From positions 1 to 64,000 of the forward strand of contig CANFST010000015.1 in assembly GCA_947449695.1 (NCBI GenBank): DNA of 64,000 nt. Direction: 5' to 3'. Below the pieces are notes generated by a model. That model made no database searches. It was not told where the DNA came from and was given only the letters and a program-made list of their open reading frames with translations. The DNA is from Chitinophagales bacterium (lineage in GTDB: Bacteria; Bacteroidota; Bacteroidia; Chitinophagales; CAIODY01). A program made the translations under genes and the position numbers. Below, piece by piece: positions 42,829 through 51,869 of the stretch. How positions within the stretch are numbered: the first letter of the stretch is position 1; every line of letters begins with the position of its first letter.

Positions 42829-43875
42829 CTATTTTGGTTTTGAATAATCGTGATTTGTTGCTAAACCATTATCAGTAAAGGTTTTCAGCAAGGCAACAAT
42901 ATCAGCTACATCTTGCGCTGAAAGTTGGTTGTATTTTCTTTTCAAAATTAATGGGTCGGCTGAAAGCGGTTTGTGAAAACCTGTGTTGTAAAAATTTACC
43001 ACATCTTCTAAAGTTCTGAATCTGCCATCGTGCATGTAAGGCGCAGTGAGTGCGATGTTTCGAAGCGATGGTGTTTTAAATTTCCCAATATCAGCATTGT
43101 TTAAAGTAATTCTGTATCGCCCCGAATCAGCTGGAATAGAATCTAAGCCATTATTTTTATAAGCAAAATCTGTCATCGTGCTGCCCACAGAATGACAATG
43201 AAAGCAATCACCAGCTTCAGAAGTGTATAGATTTAAACCCCGGAGTTCGCTGGCAGTAAGCGTTGCCTGACCACGTTGATACAAATCAAATTTCGAATTG
43301 CCCGATAAAATTGTTCGCTCAAATTGTGCAATAGCTTTCATAAGCATCGAAGTAGTGATAGGTAATTTGCCAAAAACTTTTTTAAATTCATTGGTGTAAT
43401 ACCCATCAGCATTGAGTTTAAGAATTACATTTTGCAAATCGCTGTGCAATTCAATCGGATTTTTGATGGGGCCAATCACTTGGTCTTCGAGGCTGGCAGC
43501 ACCACCGTCCCAAAAAAATTGTTGCGCATAAGCCACATTAAAAAGTGGCATCGCACTTCGTGTTCCATGAATGCCATCAATCCCAAAACTAAATCTGCCT
43601 GTATCAGCAAATGCATAATTTTGCAAATGACAACTTCCGCAATTCATTGTTCCATTTGCCGACAAAATATTATCGTAAAATAATTTTTTTCCCAATGCCA
43701 CTCCTTCTACACTCATCGGATTATTATCTGGTATATGAATAGGGGGTAAACCTGCAGGAATATTGAAAATGTAAGGCGTTAAGGCTGGAGAAATATTTGT
43801 ATAAACTGCTGCATCTTTTTTGCAAGACGTCAAGCTTAATAAAGACACAACAATAAAAAAAAAGATTTTCTTCAC
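42829..43875 (-). CDS. Di-haem cytochrome-c peroxidase / MauG-MbnH-like lipoprotein
   Basis: 348 residues. Lipoprotein signal MKKIFFFIVVSLLSLTSC. Two c-type haem sites: CGSCH (near residue 80) and CFHCH (near 225). Typical peroxidase segments are ALGKKLFYDNILSANGTMNCGSCH, AFADTGRFSFGIDG, PIKNPIEL, FKTPSLRNIALTAPYMHDGRF and LEDVVNFYNTG. It starts 6 nt after the MbnP-like gene. In MbnH/MbnP pairs the di-haem protein oxidises a Trp of its partner to form a copper site. A plain peroxide-reducing role is the alternative. Confidence 0.85.
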   Translation of the reverse strand: MKKIFFFIVVSLLSLTSCKKDAAVYTNISPALTPYIFNIPAGLPPIHIPDNNPMSVEGVALGKKLFYDNILSANGTMNCGSCHLQNYAFADTGRFSFGIDGIHGTRSAMPLFNVAYAQQFFWDGGAASLEDQVIGPIKNPIELHSDLQNVILKLNADGYYTNEFKKVFGKLPITTSMLMKAIAQFERTILSGNSKFDLYQRGQATLTASELRGLNLYTSEAGDCFHCHSVGSTMTDFAYKNNGLDSIPADSGRYRITLNNADIGKFKTPSLRNIALTAPYMHDGRFRTLEDVVNFYNTGFHKPLSADPLILKRKYNQLSAQDVADIVALLKTFTDNGLATNHDYSKPK

Positions 43876-43881
43876 AGCAAA

Positions 43882-44631
43882 TTATTCGGTTCTGTCAAAA
43901 GAAAAAGTGTTGGCAAAATTGGCTTTTAATTTTACAATCCAAATTGAATCGGCTTGTGTAGTTGATTGCTGATAATTGTATTGATTAAAGTTTATCTGAT
44001 GGGGTGATTTATATAAATTATTTAAATTGAATTTTAAATAAACAGTTTTAGTGTTTCCTTCAACATCAACACTGATAGGTACTTGAACTATGGCTAAAGC
44101 ATTATCTGTTCCATAGTGAAATACCAAAGCTTGTGAAACACCATTTGTGTCTTTATACAGACCTTCGTGCTTGAAAAAGATATAACCAGTATTCCAAGTC
44201 CATATCATGTTGTACATAGGGTCTAAATCTCCATCTTGAACACCGCTGTGGTTGCGACTTAGGGGAACGCCAATAAAAAATTTTGCATTATTATAAATGC
44301 CATTAGGCACATTGTTGATTGTAAAACTTTGTTTGTTTGCATCAGCGGCATCTATCAAAGTATAATTATTTGCCGAAAAAATAGAGCCATTCGATTTTGT
44401 TAAAATAAAACTGTTAAGATAATATTTTAGCAGACTAACTGAATATTGATTGCCAGCGGCATTGGTGTAATTTAGGCCTGTCATTGCAATGTTTTGACCA
44501 TCTACCTGATTTTCTATTTTTACAACAATTGTACCTGTGGTTGCTATAGAATTATTACTGCTTTCTTTTTTCTTACAAGCATAAAAAGTAAAACCAAGAG
44601 TACAAAAAAGCAAAAGCAAAGTTTTATTCAT
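43882..44631 (-). CDS. MbnP-like copper-binding lipoprotein
   Basis: 249 residues. Lipoprotein signal MNKTLLLLFCTLGFTFYAC. The mature part has the MbnP pattern: VKIENQVDGQNI, QYSVSLLKYYLNSFILT, NNVPNGIYNNAKFFIGVPLSRNHSG...GDLDPMYNMIWTWNTGYIFFKHEG (the Trp-rich region) and VPISVDVEGNTKTVYLKFNLNNLY. It is encoded just ahead of the di-haem enzyme. Known MbnP binds copper after Trp-to-kynurenine conversion. That this pair does so is inferred from family and order. Confidence 0.8.
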   Translation of the reverse strand: MNKTLLLLFCTLGFTFYACKKKESSNNSIATTGTIVVKIENQVDGQNIAMTGLNYTNAAGNQYSVSLLKYYLNSFILTKSNGSIFSANNYTLIDAADANKQSFTINNVPNGIYNNAKFFIGVPLSRNHSGVQDGDLDPMYNMIWTWNTGYIFFKHEGLYKDTNGVSQALVFHYGTDNALAIVQVPISVDVEGNTKTVYLKFNLNNLYKSPHQINFNQYNYQQSTTQADSIWIVKLKANFANTFSFDRTE

Positions 44632-44739
44632 TTCTCTTTTTTTATAAAAGTAAAATTACAAAAAAATATTGATAGCAAATTTTCCGTTGTATAATAAACT
44701 TTAAAAAGTGAGAGAAGTTTAATTTTACAGCAATACTTT

Positions 44740-45330
44740 ATGCGATTTTTATTATTTATGTTTTTACCTGTTTTAAATATTGCTGCTTTTGGGCAACAAA
44801 AAAATGATTCATTGAAAATATTAGCCATGATTATACAAGGAGATACTTTCCCTTCTAAATACCTAAGAACTCTTTATATAAAAGATTTTCGGGGTATTGC
44901 AGATTATAGTCAAAGGCGATTATATGATTATCTGAAAAGTGATGTGGCCATTGTGTATCCGTACGCAAAAAAAACTTCAGCATTGCTTTTGGAAATCAAT
45001 CTGCATTTGGCCTCCCTTAAAAATCGGCATGAGCGAAAAGAATATATTAAATCAAAAGAAGATGAATTGAATAAACAATTTAAAAATCAATTAGTCAATA
45101 TGACAACAAGACAAGGCAGAATATTGATATTATTGATTAACAGAGAAACTGGCAGCACATGTTATGAATTGGTGAAAGAATTTAAAGGTGGTTTTAAATC
45201 ATGGGTGTATAACACCATGATGACTACATATGATGATGATTTAAATATGAAAAGAAAATACAACGCTCAAGAACAATTCCTGCTCGAACGTGCTATTTTT
45301 GAAATCGAAAACTCAAAACAAAAAAAATGA
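44740..45330 (+). CDS. DUF4294 family protein, exported
   Basis: 196 residues. Signal peptide MRFLLFMFLPVLNIAAFGQ. The body matches DUF4294: DTFPSKYLRTLYIKDFRGIADYSQRRLYDYLKSDVAIVYPYAKKTSALL, then MTTRQGRILILLINRETGSTCYELVKEFKGGFKSWVYNTM. This family is restricted mostly to Bacteroidota and has no known function. Its stop overlaps the bshB1 start (ATGA, 4 nt), so the two are translationally coupled. Confidence 0.85.
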   Translation: MRFLLFMFLPVLNIAAFGQQKNDSLKILAMIIQGDTFPSKYLRTLYIKDFRGIADYSQRRLYDYLKSDVAIVYPYAKKTSALLLEINLHLASLKNRHERKEYIKSKEDELNKQFKNQLVNMTTRQGRILILLINRETGSTCYELVKEFKGGFKSWVYNTMMTTYDDDLNMKRKYNAQEQFLLERAIFEIENSKQKK

Positions 45331-46061
45331 AATTAGATATTTTAGCTATTGGCGTACATCCAGATGACATTGAATTATCATGTAGCGGAACATTGATTGG
45401 CGCTGCATTGCAGGGTAAAAAAACAGGCATTATAGATTTGACTGCTGGCGAATTGGGCACCAGGGGCACCCCAGAAATAAGATTGCAAGAAGCTGCTAAT
45501 GCTGCAAAAATCATGAACGTTTCAGTTCGTGAAAATTTATTTTTGCAAGATGGGTTTTTCAAAAATAATGAACAAGATGCAATGCAAAAAATCATGTCTG
45601 CTATCAGAAAATTTCAACCTGAAATTATTTTAGCAAATGCTTTAGAAGACAGACATCCTGACCATGGCAGAGCAGGTAAAATGATTGCCGAATGCTGTTT
45701 CTATGCTGGGTTACGAAAAATTGAAACCAAAGATGAAAATGAAAATCTTCAAAATGCCTGGCGACCAAAACATATTTTACATGTAATTCAAGACCGATAT
45801 TATACGCCTACATTGGTAGTGGATATTACACCATATTACGAACAAAAACTTAAAGCAATATTTGCTTACGAATCACAATTTTATAATCCAAATTCCAATG
45901 AGCCACAAACTTATATTGCGACACCTATGTTTATGGAAGGTGTGAAAGCTCGATGTGTTCAATATGGAAAAACAATTGGTGTTGATTATGCCGAAGGCTT
46001 CACTACAGTTAATCCAATTGGCATAAAAGATTTGTCGGCATTGGTTGGTGGTTTATCGTAA
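45327..46061 (+). CDS. bshB1: Bacillithiol biosynthesis deacetylase BshB1
   Basis: 244 residues of the LmbE/PIG-L family. The metal motif HPDD is in AIGVHPDDIELSCSGTLI near the start, then LTAGELGTRGTPEIRLQEA and ALEDRHPDHGRAG. The BshB1 subgroup removes the acetyl group from GlcNAc-malate to form GlcN-malate, the second step to bacillithiol. Neither bshA nor bshC is in the window. It overlaps the DUF4294 gene. Confidence 0.92.
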   Translation: MKLDILAIGVHPDDIELSCSGTLIGAALQGKKTGIIDLTAGELGTRGTPEIRLQEAANAAKIMNVSVRENLFLQDGFFKNNEQDAMQKIMSAIRKFQPEIILANALEDRHPDHGRAGKMIAECCFYAGLRKIETKDENENLQNAWRPKHILHVIQDRYYTPTLVVDITPYYEQKLKAIFAYESQFYNPNSNEPQTYIATPMFMEGVKARCVQYGKTIGVDYAEGFTTVNPIGIKDLSALVGGLS

Positions 46062-46096
46062 TCAGATTTATTGAATTAATTTTAGTAAAATTTTTG

Positions 46097-47692
46097 ATGA
46101 AAAAATATTTATTCTTTTTAGTTTTTACAATTGTGGTACAATTTGTTTTGAAAGCACAATCTGTGAATTTTATTCATCCGCAACCATTATGGAATGAACA
46201 TTCTCCCTTGATTGAAATGAATCTTATTCCACTTACAAAATTGCAATTGGAAGATGAATTAAATAAAAACAATAAAACCATTCCTTGGCGTTTTGCTTTT
46301 GAGTTCAACACCAATTTTACCCCTGAGAATGCTGGTGCATGGCAGTTTTTAGATGATGGCACAAAAATTTGGCAGTTAAAAATTTCATCTCCCAATGCAC
46401 AAACTTTGCATTTTGTTTTGGAAAATTTCAACTTACCCAAAGATGCTTATATAATTATTTACAACAACAAAAACCAGACTTCAATCAAAGCTTATAATTC
46501 TTCAAACATTAACGCAGAGCACATTTTAGGTACTACTTTAATTGTTGGAGATGAGGCGGTGATTGAATATGCTGAGCCTGCAAACGCTGAATTTAGAGGC
46601 ACTTTCAGTGTTTCAAAAGTTTTTCATGGATACAGGACATTTGGTTATAAATCAATTTTGACAGGATTTGGGAGCAGTGGAAATTGCGAAAACAATGTCA
46701 ATTGCCCAATTGGAAATGATTGGCAGAAAGAAAAAAGAGCAGTAGTAGTTTTGGTTGCAGGGGCATCATTTTGTAGTGGTTCATTGCTAAATAATCCATT
46801 GCAGGATACCACACCTTTTTTAATTACAGCGCACCATTGTGGCACAACTGGAACTGCTTCATGGGTATTTGTTTTCAATTATGAGAGCCCAAATTGTACC
46901 AATATCAATGTTGCCCAGAATCAAACTGTATCAGGGGCAACTTTATTGGCTACGAATACTAAAAGTGATTTTAGCTTATTGAAATTAAATTCGAAAGTGC
47001 CGTTAAGTTATCATCCATTTTTTGAAGGTTGGGATAATTCTAACACCATACCCGATACAGTAGTTTGTATTCATCATCCTGAAGGTGATATAAAAAAAAT
47101 ATCTATTGCAAATAATGCATGCTATGATTCATCTTATACTGATGGTTATACTGCCAAATGTTGGAATATAAAACATTGGGACAATGGTGTGACAGAACCA
47201 GGCAGCAGCGGTTCTCCTTTGTTTAATAAGCACCATCAATTTGTTGGTCAATTGTTCGGAGGACCATCATATTGTGGTTGTGACGATACTGATAAAAATG
47301 ATTACTTCGGAAAATTTTCGACTTCATGGGATGCAGATACAGCTTTTCATGCACAAGCAAAATATTGGCTCGACCCACAAAATACAGGTGCAATAAGCAT
47401 TCTAGGATTCGATCCCAATCCACCAAAGAATATAGGAATTGAAGATGTAATTAAAAGTGATTTTCAAGTTTACCCCAACCCAGTCGGGCAATCACTTTTA
47501 ATTCGCCATCAGTCATTTGTAAAATCAATTGAAGTGATTGATATTATTGGGCAAATCATAAATTGTAAACTACAAGACACAAATTCATCAACAACAATAA
47601 TTGATGTTTCAAATTTATCTAGCGGTATTTATTTTTTGAAAATTGTGGATGAGAAAAATAATTTCACAGTGAAAAAATTTGTGAAAGAATAA
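46097..47692 (+). CDS. Trypsin-like serine peptidase with T9SS type A sorting domain
   Basis: The ATG at 46097 (MKKYLFFLVFTIVVQFVLKAQ) replaces the TTG of the track, giving 531 residues. After an N-terminal pro-region (about 20-190) comes an S1-like domain: His in PFLITAHHCGT, Asp in TKSDFSLLKL, Ser in TEPGSSGSPLFN. This is the layout of lysyl-endopeptidase-type secreted proteases. The tail VYPNPVGQSLLI...IDIIGQII...SGIYFLKI is a sorting domain. Several Cys pairs suggest disulfides outside the cell. Confidence 0.88.
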   Translation: MKKYLFFLVFTIVVQFVLKAQSVNFIHPQPLWNEHSPLIEMNLIPLTKLQLEDELNKNNKTIPWRFAFEFNTNFTPENAGAWQFLDDGTKIWQLKISSPNAQTLHFVLENFNLPKDAYIIIYNNKNQTSIKAYNSSNINAEHILGTTLIVGDEAVIEYAEPANAEFRGTFSVSKVFHGYRTFGYKSILTGFGSSGNCENNVNCPIGNDWQKEKRAVVVLVAGASFCSGSLLNNPLQDTTPFLITAHHCGTTGTASWVFVFNYESPNCTNINVAQNQTVSGATLLATNTKSDFSLLKLNSKVPLSYHPFFEGWDNSNTIPDTVVCIHHPEGDIKKISIANNACYDSSYTDGYTAKCWNIKHWDNGVTEPGSSGSPLFNKHHQFVGQLFGGPSYCGCDDTDKNDYFGKFSTSWDADTAFHAQAKYWLDPQNTGAISILGFDPNPPKNIGIEDVIKSDFQVYPNPVGQSLLIRHQSFVKSIEVIDIIGQIINCKLQDTNSSTTIIDVSNLSSGIYFLKIVDEKNNFTVKKFVKE

Positions 47693-47694
47693 TT

Positions 47695-48666
47695 CTATTT
47701 TTCCCTCTCAATAGTGTATGCAATTAAGTCTTGTAAACCATTTCGGTATTGACTTTCGGGCAATTCTTTCAATAATGAAATAGCTTGCTGATGGTATTCA
47801 TCCATGCGTTGTTGAGCATATTTTATGCCGCCATGTTCAATGACAATTTGCACCAATTCTTTCACCGCTTTTTTGTCTTCGTTTTTATTTTTTACGGTGT
47901 TAATCAAATTTCTTTTTACTGATGAATTGCAATTGTTCAACGTGTAAATCAAAGGCAGTGTCATTTTCTTTTCTTTGATGTCGATATAAGTCGGCTTACC
48001 TACATCAGCATCATTATAATCAAACAAATCGTCTTTGATTTGAAACGCAATGCCAGCCAACTCTCCTACCATTTTCATTTTATCAACCACACTTTTTTCA
48101 GCACCTGCCGAAGCAGCACCAACACCACAAGCCGATGCAATTAATGATGCGGTTTTTCCTTTAATGATTTCAAAATAAACAGCTTCATCAATATCCAATC
48201 TTCGGGCTTTTTCTATTTGCAATAATTCTCCTTCGCTCATCACTTTTACAGCATGGCTCACAATTTTCAGCAATTCAAAATCTTCATTTTCTACACTTAA
48301 CAATAAGCCACGACTTAACAAATAGTCACCAACTAAAACCGCAATTTTATTTTTCCAAAGTGCATTGATACTAAAAAAGCCACGACGTTGATAAGCATCA
48401 TCTACTACATCATCATGCACCAAAGTGGCTGTGTGTAGGAGTTCAATCAATGATGCGCCACGATAAGTGGTAGTAGAAATTTTGCCACAAGTGCCTGCTG
48501 CCAACAACACAAACATCGGTCGCATTTGTTTGCCTTTGCGCTTTACAATGTATTTCATAATGATGTCTAGCAAAGCCACACGACTGCGAAGTGAAGTTTC
48601 AAAAGTTTTTTCAAACTCGTTCAACTCGTCATCAATTAAAGATTGTATTTGTTTGAAGGATGTCAT
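47695..48666 (-). CDS. Polyprenyl diphosphate synthase (long-chain, IspB-like)
   Basis: The start is at the ATG at 48666 (MTSFKQIQSLIDDELNEFEK), 323 residues. The two aspartate-rich motifs are present: LVHDDVVDDAYQRRG (first) and FQIKDDLFDYNDADVGKPTYIDIKEKKMTLPLIYTL (second), with GKQMRPMFVLLAAG upstream for IPP binding. It makes the side chain of menaquinone, probably C35-C40 (length is inference). Confidence 0.92.
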   Translation of the reverse strand: MTSFKQIQSLIDDELNEFEKTFETSLRSRVALLDIIMKYIVKRKGKQMRPMFVLLAAGTCGKISTTTYRGASLIELLHTATLVHDDVVDDAYQRRGFFSINALWKNKIAVLVGDYLLSRGLLLSVENEDFELLKIVSHAVKVMSEGELLQIEKARRLDIDEAVYFEIIKGKTASLIASACGVGAASAGAEKSVVDKMKMVGELAGIAFQIKDDLFDYNDADVGKPTYIDIKEKKMTLPLIYTLNNCNSSVKRNLINTVKNKNEDKKAVKELVQIVIEHGGIKYAQQRMDEYHQQAISLLKELPESQYRNGLQDLIAYTIEREK

Positions 48667-48678
48667 TGATTTATTGTT

Positions 48679-48695
48679 ACCACATAGGTACATAG
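48679..48695. repeat. Left inverted repeat flanking the GxxExxY gene
   Basis: ACCACATAG-GTAC-ATAG. Its reverse complement recurs at 49122-49138 with only the central 4 bases differing. Confidence 0.65.
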
Positions 48696-48698
48696 TTT

Positions 48699-49118
48699 TT
48701 AATCAGGTAATTTTCTGAATAGCTCATTAACAAATGTTTGTTGCCCATGTTTAAAAATATTTTTGCAGTTGAAATTTATCAATATTCCTTTCGGAGAATT
48801 CAATAGCTTCATATAGGTTAAAAGCTGTGCTTGAAAAGTTGGAATAATTTCTGATACTGATTTTAATTCAACCACCAAACAATTTTCAACAAATAAATCA
48901 CATCTAAAATCAACATTCAAAGGTTTATTTTTATAAATCACTGGAATTTTCAACTCTGTTTGAAAATTTATTTTCCTATTGATTAATTCTTCTTTCAAAG
49001 CCTCATGATATATGCTTTCTAACAAGCCTTGCCCGAAATATTTATGTACTTCGATAGCGGCTCCAATCACTTCAAAAGTTAAGTTATCTAAATATTTTTT
49101 CGTTAATAATTTTTCCAC
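48699..49118 (-). CDS. GxxExxY protein
   Basis: 139 residues. The name-giving motif is GQGLLESIYHEAL near residue 29, preceded by TFEVIGAAIEVHKYFG, and followed by VDFRCDLFVENCLVVELKSVSEI. The latter is the D...ExK core of a PD-(D/E)xK nuclease-like fold. The function of the family is unknown. Such genes are scattered in many genomes, which fits mobility. Here it stands between 17-bp inverted repeats and separates a prenyl synthase from a flippase gene on the same strand. Confidence 0.88.
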   Translation of the reverse strand: MEKLLTKKYLDNLTFEVIGAAIEVHKYFGQGLLESIYHEALKEELINRKINFQTELKIPVIYKNKPLNVDFRCDLFVENCLVVELKSVSEIIPTFQAQLLTYMKLLNSPKGILINFNCKNIFKHGQQTFVNELFRKLPD

Positions 49119-49121
49119 AAT

Positions 49122-49138
49122 CTATATTTCTATGTGGT
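49122..49138. repeat. Right inverted repeat flanking the GxxExxY gene
   Basis: CTAT-ATTT-CTATGTGGT, the reverse complement of the left repeat apart from the spacer. It stops one base before the flippase stop codon. Confidence 0.65.
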
Positions 49139-50611
49139 TTAATAAAACTTCTTCCAGCCCTTTGAAATCAATTGATTGATTTCTGGTGAAATTTTTAATG
49201 TGGTTAAAGATAAAACAAACAACACACTTGCAACAAAAGTTCTGATTGCAATATCAAGCCACCAAATCTTAATGAGTGGAATAAAAAAACAAATGCTTCC
49301 AATTATAATTGTTAAAGTCAATACCAAAGCTGTTTCTCGAGTAAATGGTTGCATATTAAATTTAAAATAAACGTAGAGATATTTTACCACGTTAAAAAAA
49401 ACATTAGTTAGTGTTGTGGCAATTGCAGCGCCAATCAAACCATAAATCGGAATCAAAAAATAATTGGCAACAATGGTAAAAAACAATAATGCTACAATTA
49501 AATACAAATTGAATTTATAAAATTTAGAAGTTTGAATTATTTCACCATTAATGCTGGTTGCCATATCAATTAATTTGGAAAAACACATTAGCACTACTAC
49601 CCATTTTGCAGCATGATAAGCTGTGGGCAATTGCCCCAAAAATGTATCAATATTTATGAATAGTAACATCACTAAAAATCCAGAAGCAATAACTAATTGC
49701 AATGATGATTTTTTATAGAGTTCACCTATCTTTTGTAAATTATTTTCTTTCCAATGTTCACCTAATAATGGTAAAAGTATTTGAGTAATAGTTCGTTGGG
49801 GCATTTGTACAACACTGCAAATAAAAAAAGCCAAGCGATAAACACCTGCATCGCTCAAACTATAACCAGCCAGCATCAAGCTATCAATGCTATTAGCTAT
49901 AGTCCAAGCTCCACCTGCTAAAACATTAAAGAATCCATACTTGAAGATTTCTCCTTTAGAAATTATATCATCAAAATTGCTTTTGAAATTAATTTGCCAA
50001 AATGATTTGTTTCTGTTGTTAATTACCAATAACAAAAATATAAAACCATAACTTAAAGCAAACAACCAAACAAATAAATTGAAGGGAATAATATGAAATG
50101 CAAATAAAAGTAAAGCTGCAATATTGAATACTCTAAGCATTACTTCACGGGTAAAATTTGTGAACACAATATCCTTTTGTGAACGAGTATAAGCTTCAGT
50201 TAAATTATAGAATACCATACAAATCGTGAATGGAATCACCAACCAATAATAATCTAAGAACAAAGCCGATTTAGCACTGTACCATTGAATAAACAAAGGT
50301 TTGAAGCAGATATAAATTATTGAAACTAAGCCCAAACCAATAAGTGCTAACTTAATTAAGTAGCCAAAAAATTTAGGTTGGCTTTTATGATTATTGAAGT
50401 GTGCAACAAAATAAAAGGAACTATTGCCAGTGCCTAACATAGCTATTTGAGCAAGAATACTTGCTAGCGATAATAATACACCTGTTGTTAATCCTAATTC
50501 AGTTGGCGTTAAAAATTTGGGATACAGCCAAAGTGTGGTGATAGTGCCCAAAGCCACTCCAACATAAGCCCATACTGTGCTTTTTATACTTTGCCGAATA
50601 ACAATTCCCAT
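49139..50611 (-). CDS. Polysaccharide flippase-like membrane protein (MOP superfamily)
   Basis: The start is moved to the ATG at 50611 (MGIVIRQSIKSTVWAYVGVALG), 490 residues, about 14 membrane helices. The opening, an Arg/Gln-Ser-rich amphipathic helix then a long hydrophobic helix, and GLTTGVLLSLASILAQIAMLGTGNSSFYF are typical of Wzx/PST lipid-linked oligosaccharide flippases. With neuB and a GT9 nearby, surface glycan export is likely. The exact substrate is unknown. Confidence 0.85.
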   Translation of the reverse strand: MGIVIRQSIKSTVWAYVGVALGTITTLWLYPKFLTPTELGLTTGVLLSLASILAQIAMLGTGNSSFYFVAHFNNHKSQPKFFGYLIKLALIGLGLVSIIYICFKPLFIQWYSAKSALFLDYYWLVIPFTICMVFYNLTEAYTRSQKDIVFTNFTREVMLRVFNIAALLLFAFHIIPFNLFVWLFALSYGFIFLLLVINNRNKSFWQINFKSNFDDIISKGEIFKYGFFNVLAGGAWTIANSIDSLMLAGYSLSDAGVYRLAFFICSVVQMPQRTITQILLPLLGEHWKENNLQKIGELYKKSSLQLVIASGFLVMLLFINIDTFLGQLPTAYHAAKWVVVLMCFSKLIDMATSINGEIIQTSKFYKFNLYLIVALLFFTIVANYFLIPIYGLIGAAIATTLTNVFFNVVKYLYVYFKFNMQPFTRETALVLTLTIIIGSICFFIPLIKIWWLDIAIRTFVASVLFVLSLTTLKISPEINQLISKGWKKFY

Positions 50612-50654
50612 AGTCGGTTTCAAAAATAGCGGAAAAAAATCAATGCAATAGTAA

Positions 50655-50725
50655 TCGGTTGTCAGTTTTCAGTCATCAGTGGAAAATATTGTTGCATTTA
50701 CTGAATACCGATAACTGTAAACTAA
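50655..50725. repeat. Imperfect inverted repeat before neuB
   Basis: GGTTGTCAGTTTTCAGTCATCAGT on the left is roughly the reverse complement of ACTGAATACCGATAACTGTAAACT on the right, with several mismatches. It resembles the GTCA/TGAC block at 58-166 in style. It lies between divergent flippase and neuB genes. Confidence 0.4.
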
Positions 50726-50742
50726 ATTCTTACTTTTACAAA

Positions 50743-51768
50743 ATGATTTTAAATAACAAAACCCTTATCATTGCCGAAGCTGGTGTAAACCACAATGGCG
50801 ATATTTTGTTGGCAAAAAAATTAATTGAAGAAGCAGCCAAAGCTGGTGCCGATTATGTAAAATTTCAAACTTTTATTACCGAAGAAGTGATTAGCAAAGA
50901 TGCGCCAAAGGCTGAGTATCAAAAGGCTTCAACTGGAAATGACGAATCGCAATTCGATATGGTGAAGAAATTAGAATTGAGCGAAGCAGCACATTATGAA
51001 TTACAAGCGCATTGCGAAAAACATAACATCGGTTTTCTCTCAACACCATTCGATTTACCCAGCATTGATTTATTGCAACGTATGAAATTGAAATTGGTAA
51101 AAATTCCATCAGGCGAAATAAACAATGTGCCTTACTTACGCCATATTGCTGGAAAGTTTGAACATTACTTACTTTCAACTGGCATGAGCGATTTGAATGA
51201 AATTGAATTTGCTGTAAATGAATTGATGAAAAAAGGAGTAAGTAAAAATCAAATTACTATTCTTCATTGCAATACTGAATATCCTACGAAGATGGAAGAT
51301 GTGAATTTGAAAGCCATGCAAACCATTGCATCTCACTTCAAAACTCCAATTGGTTATAGTGATCATACGATTGGCTGGGAAGTAGCCGTAGCAGCTGTGG
51401 CATTAGGTGCTTCTGTTGTTGAAAAACATTTTACTTTAGATAAAAACATGCCAGGTCCTGACCACAAAGCATCATTAGAACCTTACGAATTAAAAACTTT
51501 GGTGGAGAAAATTCGTTCCATAGAAATTGCTTTGGGTAGTAGTGAAAAATTAATTTCCGATTCAGCAAAAAGAAATGCTTTAGTAGCTAAAAAAAGTATT
51601 GTAGCAAAAATTGAAATCAAAAAAGGGGAAACATTTTCTGAAAACAATTTAACTGTGATGCGCCCTGGAACAGGCATCAGTGCTATACGTTGGGATGAAA
51701 TAATTGGAAAAGTTGCAATAAGAGATTTTGCAAAGGGGGAAATGATACCTGTAAATTTTTCGGATTAA
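50743..51768 (+). CDS. neuB: N-acetylneuraminate (sialic-acid-type) synthase
   Basis: The start is moved to the ATG at 50743 (MILNNKTLIIAEAGVNHNGDILLAKKLI), 341 residues. NeuB TIM-barrel motifs: GADYVKFQTF, LSTPFDLPSIDLL, KIPSGEINNVPYLRHIA, SDHTIGWEVAVAAVALGASVVEKHFTLDKNMPGPDHKASLEP. The C-terminal SAF domain (about 285-341) has ATKKSIVAKIEIKKGE-like residues. It condenses PEP with ManNAc or a related sugar to a nonulosonic acid. Legionaminic or pseudaminic products are possible. A TACTTTTA box precedes the ATG. Confidence 0.92.
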   Translation: MILNNKTLIIAEAGVNHNGDILLAKKLIEEAAKAGADYVKFQTFITEEVISKDAPKAEYQKASTGNDESQFDMVKKLELSEAAHYELQAHCEKHNIGFLSTPFDLPSIDLLQRMKLKLVKIPSGEINNVPYLRHIAGKFEHYLLSTGMSDLNEIEFAVNELMKKGVSKNQITILHCNTEYPTKMEDVNLKAMQTIASHFKTPIGYSDHTIGWEVAVAAVALGASVVEKHFTLDKNMPGPDHKASLEPYELKTLVEKIRSIEIALGSSEKLISDSAKRNALVAKKSIVAKIEIKKGETFSENNLTVMRPGTGISAIRWDEIIGKVAIRDFAKGEMIPVNFSD

Positions 51769-51781
51769 ACTTTACTAAAAT

Positions 51782-51823
51782 AAAAAAACTGCATCGCAGC
51801 TTCAATAGCTCAATGCAGCTTTT
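51782..51823. terminator. Bidirectional terminator-like hairpin
   Basis: A-run, CTGCAT, an inner AGCT-TCAAT-AGCT hairpin, ATGCAG, CTTTT. It lies between the convergent neuB and DUF4476 genes and is flanked by A and T runs. Confidence 0.65.
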
Positions 51824-51869
51824 AACTAAAACAACCTGTTAATTACTGTCCAATTCAGAACGCAGAATA

